From contig NZ_BOMV01000100.1 of NCBI RefSeq assembly GCF_016862375.1, forward strand, positions 16,650 through 80,649: DNA of 64,000 bases, given 5' to 3'. Position numbers and translations under genes: made by a program. Below, piece by piece: positions 49,553 to 57,606 of the stretch; positions within the stretch are counted from its first letter, which is position 1, and the number at the start of each line of letters is the position of its first letter. Below the pieces are notes generated by a model. The model searched no databases and was not told where the DNA came from. It saw nothing but the letters and a program-made list of their open reading frames with translations. Origin of the DNA: Paractinoplanes rishiriensis. Lineage in GTDB: Bacteria > Actinomycetota > Actinomycetes > Mycobacteriales > Micromonosporaceae.

Positions 49553-50694
49553 CTGCGTACCCAGGCGGTGAAGGCTTCGATCTGGTCGACCGCGAGACGC
49601 CCGCGTAGTGAATCGAAATAGTCGAACGAATGTTGGGCCCCCGGCAATTCGGTGTAGACGAGGGGTTGTTCCGAGACGTCCGTCCACGCCGCAGCGAACT
49701 CCCGCGCCCATTGCACCGGCACGACGGAATCGCGGTCTCCGTGCAGCAACAGGGCCGGTGGCGCGGCGGCATGCAGGTGAGCTTGCGGACTGCTGTCCGC
49801 GACATCAGCCTCGGTCCGGCCGTAGTAGCCGTAAAGGCCGACTGCTCCGGTCACCGAGGTGTCGGTGCGCGTGAAACCGGGCTGGTATGCCGGATGATTC
49901 TCGGTCAGCGCAACGAAGGTCGCCAAATAGCCGCCGACGGAATTACCGGCCACGAACAACACCGCCGGATCAGCACCGTACTCGTGCCCATGCTCGCGGG
50001 CCCACGCGACGACTCGCTTGGCGTCGACCACATAGTCCGGGAATCGCGCCTGCGGATAGAGCCGATAGTTCGCGCTGATGCACAGCCAGCCACGGCTCGC
50101 CAACCGGTAGAGCAGCGGCAGTGACTCGCGATTCTTCGCGCCGGACACGAAACGACCGCCATGAAAATGCACAAAGACAGGGCATCCCGTACGCCGCTGC
50201 CGGCTGCGGTACAGATCAAGCCGATGTCGCCGCCCACCACCGGCGTAGGCGATGTTCCCGATCCGTTCCACGTCACCTCGCCGCCGCAGAAACGGCATCA
50301 AAAGCACTCTGGCCAGCGGAACCCGGGTACGCAAGCCAGTGCCGAGCCGGGAATCTATACCGGCGCGCCATCCGGGGCCGAGGACCTGCGCCATAGCCGC
50401 CCCGGGGACGTGAATGCCCCTCGTGGCCCGCAACAACACCAGGCCCAGACCGACCAGCGCCGGCAGCGGCAACAGCACCGTGAGCAGACCGCCGATCCGA
50501 CTGAGATCGGCTCTCGCCATCGCCAGCGAGGTCGACGCCACACCCAACGTGAACGCGAGCACGGGTAGTGCGTTGTAGGTCATGCCGACCAGGTAGACGC
50601 CGGTGCCGAAGACACCGGAACGGCGCGCAGGCCACAGGGCGCAGGCGGTGCAGGCGCTGAGCACCAGCACCGAACTCAGATATCCGGGACTCAT
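49525..50694 (-). CDS. Membrane-anchored alpha/beta hydrolase (HSL/carboxylesterase type)
   Basis: A 389-residue protein. Three N-terminal helices (~5-25, 35-58, 65-88) precede an alpha/beta-hydrolase domain with oxyanion motif VHFHGGRFVSG, nucleophile Ser in VAGNSVGGYLA, acid Asp in LHGDRDSVVP and His in GAQHSFDYF. It resembles lipase/esterase (HSL-like) enzymes such as mycobacterial LipM-type proteins. Substrate unknown. ATG 50694. Confidence 0.86.
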   Translation of the reverse strand: MSPGYLSSVLVLSACTACALWPARRSGVFGTGVYLVGMTYNALPVLAFTLGVASTSLAMARADLSRIGGLLTVLLPLPALVGLGLVLLRATRGIHVPGAAMAQVLGPGWRAGIDSRLGTGLRTRVPLARVLLMPFLRRRGDVERIGNIAYAGGGRRHRLDLYRSRQRRTGCPVFVHFHGGRFVSGAKNRESLPLLYRLASRGWLCISANYRLYPQARFPDYVVDAKRVVAWAREHGHEYGADPAVLFVAGNSVGGYLATFVALTENHPAYQPGFTRTDTSVTGAVGLYGYYGRTEADVADSSPQAHLHAAAPPALLLHGDRDSVVPVQWAREFAAAWTDVSEQPLVYTELPGAQHSFDYFDSLRGRLAVDQIEAFTAWVRSHRDRPAWS

Positions 50695-50862
50695 CTAACC
50701 GCCTTCGAGATCAGCGACCACAGCGAGCCGCTCGACATCCCGGCATCCGCAGAAGCAGCCGCTGCGGACAGGACGGAGCCGCACCTCAAGCGAGCAAAGG
50801 CCCGGCCCCGCCTCCCTCACGCTGCCCGTCCCAGCCCGTCCGAAACAGCGGCGTACCTGGTT

Positions 50863-50878
50863 GTCGCGGGATTGTCAC
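50863..50878 (+). promoter_or_regulatory. Class B box of the Ser/Thr kinase gene
   Basis: GTCGC-gggatt-GTCAC (one mismatch), core AGAGAGGCTGCCACG eight bases on, 76 bases from ATG 50954. Confidence 0.64.
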
Positions 50879-50953
50879 AGCCTCGCAGAGAGGCTGCCAC
50901 GCCCGCCCGGCAGCATGATCCGGGGTTCACTGCCGATCCGGGAAAGGACCAGC

Positions 50954-52705
50954 ATGAAGATCCTCGCCGGGCGCTACCGGTTGGAGGAACCGACCGGCCA
51001 TGGCGGGATGGCGGTGGTGCACCGGGCATACGACACCGTTCTGCGACGAACGGTTGCCATCAAAACGCTCCCACCCGAGCGCTGCTGGGACTCGGTGTTC
51101 CGCGCGGCTGTCCAGCGCGAAGCTCGGGCGGCCGCCCAGCTGTGCCACCCCAACATCGCCGCCGTCTACGACTACGGTGAAGCCACCTTCGCCGGGACCA
51201 CCCAGCCATTCGTGGTGCTGGAGTTCGTAACCGGTGGCACCCTGGCCGATCACCTGAGGAGCAAGGGGCCACTGCCCTGCCGCGAGGCGGCCGGAATCTG
51301 CGCCGGAGTGGCTGCGGGCCTGGCGGCCGCCCACGCCCACCAGCTGGTGCACCGCGACATCAAACCGGCCAACGTCATGCTCTCGCCGGCCGGCGTCAAG
51401 GTGGTCGACTTCGGCGTAGCCATCATGGCGGGGCAGGCCGCGGCAGACGACGACGGTCGGATGTGGGGAACACCCGCATACCTGGCGCCCGAGCAGTTAC
51501 GACACGACACCGTGTCGCCCGCCGCCGACGTCTACGCCGTCGGCCTGCTCGTCCACGTCTGTCTCACCGGCCGCCCGCCGTGGCCCGGCGACAACGCCAC
51601 ACAGGTGCTGACCGCGCGCCGACGCCAGCCGACCCCGAACCTGCACCACCTGCCCGGTCTGCCCGAGCAACTACGGCAGCTGCTGCGCGACTGCCTCGCC
51701 CTGGCCCCGGATTCCAGGCCGTCGGCCCGCCGGGTGGCACGGGTTCTGCGTGAGGTCGCGGCCGCCGAGGGCGACGTCCCTGTCCACGCCGGCGACGCAG
51801 CGCCCACGGGGACCGCAACCACCGTGATGATGGGTGCCTCGCCCCGCAAGATCCGGCGTGCCGTGACCGCCGTCATGATCCCGGCAGCGGTGACCGGCGC
51901 CGTCCTGACCGGGCGCCTGCTCGCCGCCGGACCGACCGAGCCTGTGGCCGGCCGGGGCGCCCCAGACTCGATCGCCGGCTGCGCAGTCAGCTACACCAGC
52001 CACCGCGACGCTGACGGCAGCCTCGCCGCCCGGCTCGATGTCGCCAACACCGGCGACCAGCTGGTGCCTGGCGGCGGCATCGTCTCCTTCACCATCCCGG
52101 ACGGCGTGCGCATCACGCACGCCTCGGCGTCCGACTGGTCGCAGCAACAGGGCATTGTCCGCCTGAGCACACCGGACCTGCGCCCCGGCGCCCACGCAAG
52201 ATTCGTGCTGCGGGGCACGTTCGATCCCGCGCAATCCGAGCCACCGGCCGGCTTCGCCCTGGCCGGCAACACCTGCGGCCGGGCGGCCACCGCCGTCAAC
52301 GTCGCCACCGGCGCCCCCGCCAAGAGTTCCACCAGCGGCCGCAGGGCCAGCGAGGGCACCCGCAGCACACCTCGCAACGTCGCACGTGAAACGACGGTCA
52401 CGCAGCGGGACGCGAGCCCGGCGCCGGTGGCAACATCCGGTTCGCCGACACCGACCCAGCGGGCGAGCGAACCTGCCACGGTCCCAGCGACGCCAAGCGC
52501 GTCGTCACCGAGCAGACCAGCGCCGAGCGAACCCTCGTCCGATCCCTCGCCTGGCCCCTCGCCCAGCGCCTCTCCGAGCCGACAGCCCGAACCCACCAGC
52601 ACCCATACGAACCCGCCCCCGGCCGGCGGCGATAACCCAGCGCCGACCGGATCGACGCCGGCAAAGCCAGATCCATCCAGCACGATCGTCACGAAATTGC
52701 CATGA
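50954..52705 (+). CDS. PknB-type Ser/Thr protein kinase with CBM2-like ectodomain
   Basis: A 583-residue kinase. Kinase domain 1-265: Gly loop GHGGMAVVH, Lys37 (VAIKTL), HRDIKPANV with Asp136, DFGVA and the APE motif in AYLAPEQL. A helix ~295-320 spans the membrane. The outer part ~330-460 resembles a type 2 carbohydrate-binding module: GCAVSYT at one end, LDVANTGDQLVPGGGIVSFTI and FALAGNTCGRA at the other, the two Cys being able to pair. The last 120 residues are Pro/Ser/Thr linker (SEPSSDPSPGPSPS). ATG 50954. Wall-glycan sensing is a plausible inferred role. Confidence 0.88.
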   Translation: MKILAGRYRLEEPTGHGGMAVVHRAYDTVLRRTVAIKTLPPERCWDSVFRAAVQREARAAAQLCHPNIAAVYDYGEATFAGTTQPFVVLEFVTGGTLADHLRSKGPLPCREAAGICAGVAAGLAAAHAHQLVHRDIKPANVMLSPAGVKVVDFGVAIMAGQAAADDDGRMWGTPAYLAPEQLRHDTVSPAADVYAVGLLVHVCLTGRPPWPGDNATQVLTARRRQPTPNLHHLPGLPEQLRQLLRDCLALAPDSRPSARRVARVLREVAAAEGDVPVHAGDAAPTGTATTVMMGASPRKIRRAVTAVMIPAAVTGAVLTGRLLAAGPTEPVAGRGAPDSIAGCAVSYTSHRDADGSLAARLDVANTGDQLVPGGGIVSFTIPDGVRITHASASDWSQQQGIVRLSTPDLRPGAHARFVLRGTFDPAQSEPPAGFALAGNTCGRAATAVNVATGAPAKSSTSGRRASEGTRSTPRNVARETTVTQRDASPAPVATSGSPTPTQRASEPATVPATPSASSPSRPAPSEPSSDPSPGPSPSASPSRQPEPTSTHTNPPPAGGDNPAPTGSTPAKPDPSSTIVTKLP

Positions 52706-52798
52706 CACTGCCAAGAACCCGAGAGCCGCCCTGCCCATACTGGGGCCGAGTCACCTCGGCACCTGCGACGACATCGACAGAGGGGTGAGGGCGGAGCC

Positions 52799-54319
52799 AT
52801 GGCAACGAGCGGGCACGATCTGGTCGAGCCCCGGGAACAATGGGGCACACGGCTCGGGTTCATCCTGGCGGCGATGGGGTCCGCCATCGGGCTCGGCAAT
52901 ATCTGGCGCTACCCGTACGTGGTTTACGACAACGGCGGCGGGGCGTTCCTCATCCCCTACTTCATCGCCATCGCCACCGCTGCGGTGCCGCTGCTGATCC
53001 TGGAATACGCGCTCGGCCACCGGTACCGGCACGCCGCACCGTTCGCGTTCCGCTCGGTGCGCCGCGGCGCGGAATGGCTCGGCTGGTTCCAGATCGGCAT
53101 CTCCATGGTCATCATGACCTACTACGTGGTGATCATCGGATGGGTTCTGAGCTACTTCTACTACTCGTTCGGCACCCGCTGGGGCGACGACCCCGACGCG
53201 TTCTTCTTCGGGTCCTACCTGGGCACCTCCGACAGTTTCTGGGCCATCGGCGGCATCCAGTGGAAGGTCCTGCTCAGCGTCGTCATCGCCTGGGCGATCA
53301 CCTACCTGATCCTGCGACGCGGAGTACGCCGCGGCATCGAACTGGCGGCAAAGATCCTCATGCCGCTGCTCATCGTGATGATCGCAGTGATCGTCGTTCG
53401 CGGTGTCACCCTCCCTGGCGCCGCCGCTGGACTGAACGTGCTGCTCACCCCCGACTTCGGCGCATTGACCGACGCCCAGGTCTGGGTCGCTGCGTACGGT
53501 CAGGTGTTCTTCTCCTTCAGCATTGGCTTCGCCGTGATGATCGTGTACGCGAGTTACCTACGCCACCGATCGGAACTGTCCAACAGCGCCGTCATCGTCG
53601 GCATGGCGAACTCCGGTTTCGAGTTCCTCGCCGCGCTCGGCGTCTTCTCCGTGCTCGGCTTCCTCGCCAGCCAGCAGGGCACCGGCGTCACCGAGGTGGT
53701 CACCAGCGGCGTCGGCCTCGCGTTCGTCGCCTTCCCGCAGATCATCAACGAAATGCCCGGCTTCAACTCGCTGTTCGGCGTGCTGTTCTTCGGCGCCCTG
53801 CTGTTCGCCGGCATCACCTCGGCAGTTTCCATCATGGAGTGCGCGGTGGCCGGGGTACGGGAGAAGTTCCGCCTGTCCCGGACCGCGGCGGTGAACTGGA
53901 TGTGCGGGATCACCGCGCTGGCCAGCGTCCTGTATGTGACCCGCGGCGGCCTGTACTACCTCGACGTGGTGGACCACTTCATCAACAGCTTCGCCCTCAT
54001 TTTCGCCGGTCTGGCGGAGGTGATCCTGATTGCCTGGATCGCCCGGCAGCTCGGCCCGCTGCAGGCCCACGTCAACCGCGACTCATACCTGCGTGTGGGC
54101 TGGTGGTGGACGATCTCCCTGACCGCGATAACTCCATTGCTGCTCTCCGCGATGGCGGTCATCAACGTGTACCAGGAGGCCACCACCCGATACGAGGATT
54201 ACCCGCTCAGTGGCTTGTTGGTCATGGGCTGGGGCGTCGTACTGGTCACCCTGGTACTCGCCGTCGTGCTGCAGCGACTCCGGCGGCACGAACCACTACC
54301 GGCAACGATCGGAGACTGA
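52799..54319 (+). CDS. Neurotransmitter:sodium symporter family (MetP-like) amino-acid transporter
   Basis: A 506-residue SLC6/NSS protein with the TM1 signature RLGFILAAMGSAIGLGNIWRYPY, NGGGAFLIPYF, TM6 region FFSFSIGFAVMIVYASYL, and about 12 helices. Na+-coupled uptake of amino acids. The following tiny gene encodes the MetS-like small subunit, as in the MetPS methionine/alanine transporter of Corynebacterium glutamicum, so this is likely the same type. GGCGGAGCC lies before ATG 52799. Confidence 0.92.
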   Translation: MATSGHDLVEPREQWGTRLGFILAAMGSAIGLGNIWRYPYVVYDNGGGAFLIPYFIAIATAAVPLLILEYALGHRYRHAAPFAFRSVRRGAEWLGWFQIGISMVIMTYYVVIIGWVLSYFYYSFGTRWGDDPDAFFFGSYLGTSDSFWAIGGIQWKVLLSVVIAWAITYLILRRGVRRGIELAAKILMPLLIVMIAVIVVRGVTLPGAAAGLNVLLTPDFGALTDAQVWVAAYGQVFFSFSIGFAVMIVYASYLRHRSELSNSAVIVGMANSGFEFLAALGVFSVLGFLASQQGTGVTEVVTSGVGLAFVAFPQIINEMPGFNSLFGVLFFGALLFAGITSAVSIMECAVAGVREKFRLSRTAAVNWMCGITALASVLYVTRGGLYYLDVVDHFINSFALIFAGLAEVILIAWIARQLGPLQAHVNRDSYLRVGWWWTISLTAITPLLLSAMAVINVYQEATTRYEDYPLSGLLVMGWGVVLVTLVLAVVLQRLRRHEPLPATIGD

Positions 54320-54320
54320 C

Positions 54321-54452
54321 GTGAACACCGGCGCGGTCATCATGCTCGTGATCGGCGCGCTGGGCCTGTGGGGCTCACTCGCGTTGGCAATCGTGAACTA
54401 CCTACGCCGTTCCGCGGCGGACTCTCGGGGTGCCTCCAGCGATGTCGGCTGA
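54321..54452 (+). CDS. MetS-like small subunit of the NSS transporter
   Basis: A 43-residue protein: one helix (AVIMLVIGALGLWGSLALAIVNYL) with RRS behind it and a polar end. This is the MetS pattern (short N-terminus, GxxxLWGxLxLAI, NYLR). GTG 54321 lies two bases after the transporter stop. In C. glutamicum the small subunit is needed for MetP activity. Confidence 0.85.
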   Translation: MNTGAVIMLVIGALGLWGSLALAIVNYLRRSAADSRGASSDVG

Positions 54453-54485
54453 AGTCACCCCTCGAGCACTCCTCATCGGCTACGA

Positions 54486-54947
54486 CTAATCAGCCAGCAT
54501 GCCGCCGATCAGGGCCTGCCACGTCAACGGGCCGACGATGCCGTCCACCGGGAACGAGGGCACGGCCCGGGACACACCTTCCTGAAAGGTTCGGACGGCG
54601 GCGTCAGTCTTCGGCCCGAAGACGCCGTCGACCACGACATCAAGGTCCGGGTTGCCCACCTCCGCGCGGATCTTCAGCTCTTCTTGAACCGCCCGGACGG
54701 CTTCACCCCGGCTGCCGCCGGTCACCTGGATGATGAGCTGTCTCCAGGTGGCCGGGCCGACGATCCCGTCGACCGTCAGATCTTGATCCTTCTGGAAAGT
54801 ACGGACGGCGGCATCGGTGGCCGGACCAAAGATGCCATCCACCCCGAGCACGTACTCGTGACCGCGAAGTAGGTGCTGCACGTCACGCACCGCCTGGGCC
54901 CGATCCGGCTGCCGGACGGTCGGCCACGGCTTCAGTTGTGCAGTCAT
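54486..54947 (-). CDS. Protein of two peptidoglycan-binding (PG_binding_1) repeats
   Basis: A 153-residue protein consisting of two PG_binding_1 domains: AVRDVQHLLRGHEYVLGVDG, FGPATDAAVRTFQKDQDL, VDGIVGPATWRQL, and again AVRAVQEELKIRAEV, FGPKTDAAVRTFQ, VDGIVGPLTWQAL. No signal peptide is visible from ATG 54947, so export is unexplained. Class B box 80 bases upstream. Confidence 0.88.
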   Translation of the reverse strand: MTAQLKPWPTVRQPDRAQAVRDVQHLLRGHEYVLGVDGIFGPATDAAVRTFQKDQDLTVDGIVGPATWRQLIIQVTGGSRGEAVRAVQEELKIRAEVGNPDLDVVVDGVFGPKTDAAVRTFQEGVSRAVPSFPVDGIVGPLTWQALIGGMLAD

Positions 54948-55026
54948 CGTGCGTTTCCTTCCATGTCGGGAGAGGTCGGATACCGCCATCGTTGGCATCG
55001 GGCGGTGACAAAGCACTCGCAGCGAC

Positions 55027-55042
55027 ACGACAAGTCGATGAC
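55027..55042 (-). promoter_or_regulatory. Class B box of the peptidoglycan-binding gene
   Basis: On the minus strand GTCAT-cgactt-GTCGT (one mismatch). The core is shifted by a base (GAGTGCTTTGTCACC). 80 bases from ATG 54947. Confidence 0.55.
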
Positions 55043-55099
55043 AGTCCTCGGCAACCGAGGTGGACGATCCGTACGTCCGGACATCGGCGCCACTCACAT

Positions 55100-55115
55100 G
55101 TCACCGTTCCGTCAC
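55100..55115 (+). promoter_or_regulatory. Class B box facing a hairpin-rich non-coding stretch
   Basis: GTCAC-cgttcc-GTCAC, both halves perfect, with CGCGCATCCGCGAAA eight bases on. It points rightwards into 55116-55444, which holds no well supported gene. Confidence 0.6.
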
Positions 55116-55139
55116 ACGACAGCCGCGCATCCGCGAAAT

Positions 55140-55230
55140 CCTGCGCGAAAGATCACGGTAGGCGCCGCAGCCGCGAACTGAGCGTGAATCCCTTCGCTCC
55201 CGCCGACGCTGCGGCTGCGGCGCCCACATC
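55140..55230 (+). ncRNA. Candidate structured small RNA
   Basis: GGCGCCGCAGCCGC (55161-55174) pairs perfectly over 14 bases with 55211-55224; the 36-base loop contains an inner AGCG/CGCT pair. The 5' end is estimated ~35 bases after the class B box. A GTG at 55184 could start a 54-residue frame, but it has no ribosome site and lies inside the stem-loop. The 14-base stem may also act as a terminator. Confidence 0.42.
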
Positions 55231-55292
55231 GAGCGGTTGGCCTGGACGGGCGCCTAGCCTCGCCACATGCACGGCGAGGGCAATCGCCAGTC

Positions 55293-55308
55293 GTCACGGG
55301 ATTGTGAA
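55293..55308 (+). promoter_or_regulatory. Weaker class B box, no gene downstream
   Basis: GTCAC-gggatt-GTGAA, with TGAGAAACCGACATC eight bases on. The spacer matches that of the kinase-gene box at 50868-50873. The 137 bases to the end of the K+ channel gene hold no clear gene. Confidence 0.4.
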
Positions 55309-55444
55309 GGGCCGGCTGAGAAACCGACATCTGCCCGACCAAGCCTAGGAGACTGTCGCGGCCGGCAGGCGCCTTCGACCCCCGCGAAGCAGCAGCCGCC
55401 GGTCGCGGCGCAGCCGGACTTGCCCGCGCGGCACACGCTGCTGG

Positions 55445-56455
55445 TCAGGACTGGACATGCACGAGGATCACCCGGTCACCGAAGGCCAAAGCGCCAATCT
55501 TGTCGTAGCGCAGCAGTTGGCCCTTCCGGATCACTGCCACGATCAAGTCCTCGCACTCGGCTGGCGAGCGGCCCACCTCGTCCTCGTGCACTGCCCGGTC
55601 GACCAGGCGTAAACCTTCGCGCTGGACCAGGAGGTCACCGATGACATGACCAGCAGCCGGACTTTGCGCCGACAGTCCCAGCAGGCGACCCGCAGCTTCG
55701 GACGACGTGATGACGGTGGTCGCCCCGCTGCGTTTCAACAGCGGCACGTTCTCCGATGCCCGCACAGCAACCGCGATCACCGCGACGGCGTTCAACTCCC
55801 GGACGCTCAGGGTGACGAGACTTGCGGTGTCATCGCGATCCGCGGCGACGATAATCCGGTCAGCCTTTCTGACACCCGCTTTGTCCAGGATCAGACCGCG
55901 CGTGGCGTCACCGACGATCGCCGCGTGGCCGTCGTCGGCAGCCTCCTGGGCAGCGTACGGAGAGGCGTCGACGACAACGAACTGGATCGGTCCGTCGGCG
56001 CCCTCCCGCAGGGCCCGTACGGCGGCACGCCCCTTGTTGCCGTAGCCGATGACGACGGTATGGCCTCGCAACTGCGCCCTCCAACGCTTCACCTGCCACT
56101 GCCGGCGGGTGCGACGTGTCAAAACCTCGAACGTGGTGCTGACCAACAGCACCAGGAAAAATACCCGGAGTGGCATCACCACCAGAACGTTTGCCAGACG
56201 GGCCCGATCCGAGACCGGCACCACGTCGCCGTAGCCGGTGGTGGACAAGGTGACGGTTGCGTAGTAGACCGCATCGAGCGCCGACACATGCCGGTCACGC
56301 ACATCGTTGTAGCCCTCGCTGTCCACCAGCACCACGGTGGTCATGACGGCCAGCGTGGCCACCGCCAACCCGAGGCGAGTGGCTATGGAACGCAACGGCC
56401 CGGATTGGCGCAGTGGCAGCACGACGCCCTCGTCGTGTTCTGCGCCGTCGCTCAT
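55445..56455 (-). CDS. Two-helix potassium channel with RCK/TrkA-N domain
   Basis: A 336-residue channel: helix ~27-48, pore with filter STTGYGDVVP (~residue 75), inner helix LVVMPLRVFFLVLLVSTTFEV, then an RCK domain with nucleotide/ligand-binding Rossmann VVIGYGNKGRAAVRAL, and a TrkA-C-like end. Of the MthK/Kch type. ATG 56455. Upstream, GTCATTGTGAAATGAC (56486-56471) is an inverted, not direct, arrangement of the class B half-site. Confidence 0.9.
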   Translation of the reverse strand: MSDGAEHDEGVVLPLRQSGPLRSIATRLGLAVATLAVMTTVVLVDSEGYNDVRDRHVSALDAVYYATVTLSTTGYGDVVPVSDRARLANVLVVMPLRVFFLVLLVSTTFEVLTRRTRRQWQVKRWRAQLRGHTVVIGYGNKGRAAVRALREGADGPIQFVVVDASPYAAQEAADDGHAAIVGDATRGLILDKAGVRKADRIIVAADRDDTASLVTLSVRELNAVAVIAVAVRASENVPLLKRSGATTVITSSEAAGRLLGLSAQSPAAGHVIGDLLVQREGLRLVDRAVHEDEVGRSPAECEDLIVAVIRKGQLLRYDKIGALAFGDRVILVHVQS

Positions 56456-56647
56456 CCGCGCACTTTATAGGTCATTTCACAATGACGTCCTACCGCCTTG
56501 CCAGCACCCCGGGGCAGCGGAGGTCGAGCCGACCGTGCGACACCAGTCGCATCGTCACCCAACCTTCATAGATGTGCGGGCACAGCGCCACGCTCCCACC
56601 GAAGAATGGGTACCTGCCGAACCCGGTCGGCCCGAGAGGAGGAATTC

Positions 56648-57103
56648 GTGACCGTGCCCGAATTGGTGGAACCGCTCCACGGCCTCGACTGGTCGGTCGG
56701 AACGACTTACCCCGGCGGACCCACCGTGGTTCGGCTCCACGGCGAAGTCGATCTCGAAGTGGCCGCTGACTTGCAAAGCTGCTTGCTCAGCGGTGTGGAA
56801 CGGGCCGACATAGTGGTGGACCTGGCCGGGGTCAGCCTTCTCGATTGTTCGTGCCTCGGGGTCCTGATCAAGGCCCTGAGTCAAGGCCGGCCACGCGGAC
56901 ACCGGGTTACCCTGGCGGCGCCCGCCCCGGCGGTTCGACGGATGCTGTCAGCTACCGGAGCAGACACCGCGCTGCCGATCATCGACGATCCGCGGGACGC
57001 CGTGCGCCAGCCGCAACAGACCGCGGTGGCACGTCGCGATCGACGCTGGCTTCGGCGTTCTGAATCAACGAACAGGCGACCTTCCTCGGCCGGGCGGCGG
57101 TGA
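56648..57103 (+). CDS. STAS-domain protein with basic tail
   Basis: A 151-residue protein. STAS core: VVRLHGEVDLEVAADLQSCL, IVVDLAGVSLLDCSCLGVLI (Asp-Cys at the phospho-position), VTLAAPAPAVRRMLSATGAD. The last 30 residues are strongly basic (ARRDRRWLRRSES), perhaps for nucleic-acid or membrane contact. GTG 56648 follows GAGGAGGAATTC. Similar to 39251-39646. Confidence 0.8.
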   Translation: MTVPELVEPLHGLDWSVGTTYPGGPTVVRLHGEVDLEVAADLQSCLLSGVERADIVVDLAGVSLLDCSCLGVLIKALSQGRPRGHRVTLAAPAPAVRRMLSATGADTALPIIDDPRDAVRQPQQTAVARRDRRWLRRSESTNRRPSSAGRR

Positions 57104-57606
57104 AGGCGCGGCCCAGCGCTCGGGCCATTCGGCCGTCGGCAAACCCCGGCTCGGCGAGGGTTTGATCCATTGACTCGCGAAGGCACCTGATCCGTGCTTG
57201 CCGACAATGTTCCCGCGCCGATGGGCGCCCCTGGTGGCTGCCATGTGTGCACCGCAACCACCGCGCAGCGGCGGCGGGCAGACCGGTCTCGCGGTGTCAG
57301 GAACCGGTGGGGGCGACGTGACGGTGACCAGCGAGCCGGCGATCGTCGACAGCACCGTGCGCGCCGCCTCCGGTGTGTACACCGCGGCCGACTTCTAACT
57401 CCCAGGAGGTGAACCGAGCCGGATCCACGCCGTCGGCCGCTCCGGTCTACGGCTCAGCCCCATCGCGCGCGCGGGGGTCGCTGTGCCAGGCCGGGGCCAC
57501 CGCGCGGGAGCTTCTGCGGTATGTCGCGTGAAATGCTCGCCCGCTTCATCCGGCTGGCTGCTGGGCGGCGCCGTGCCCGCTGGCGCTGCTGGCTTGGTTC
57601 CGCTGG
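57104..57606. other. Intergenic stretch with one doubtful small frame
   Basis: 503 bases between a STAS gene and the end of the DUF6855 gene. Apart from the doubtful frame at 57204-57398, I see no gene, promoter match or strong hairpin. Confidence 0.4.
57204..57398 (+). CDS. Doubtful small frame, possibly a remnant
   Basis: A 64-codon frame. The start MFPRRWAPLVAAMC looks like a short export signal with a Cys, and the end VTVTSEPAIVDSTVRAASGV looks like a natural beta-rich C-terminus, while the middle is low complexity. No ribosome site is seen. It may be a small lipoprotein or a remnant. Confidence 0.25.
   Translation, partial: TMFPRRWAPLVAAMCAPQPPRSGGGQTGLAVSGTGGGDVTVTSEPAIVDSTVRAASGVYTAADF

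Noticed and set aside
56471..56486. GTCAT-N6-ATGAC before the RCK channel gene
   Set aside because: The half-sites are inverted, not direct, and no core follows, so it is not counted as class B.
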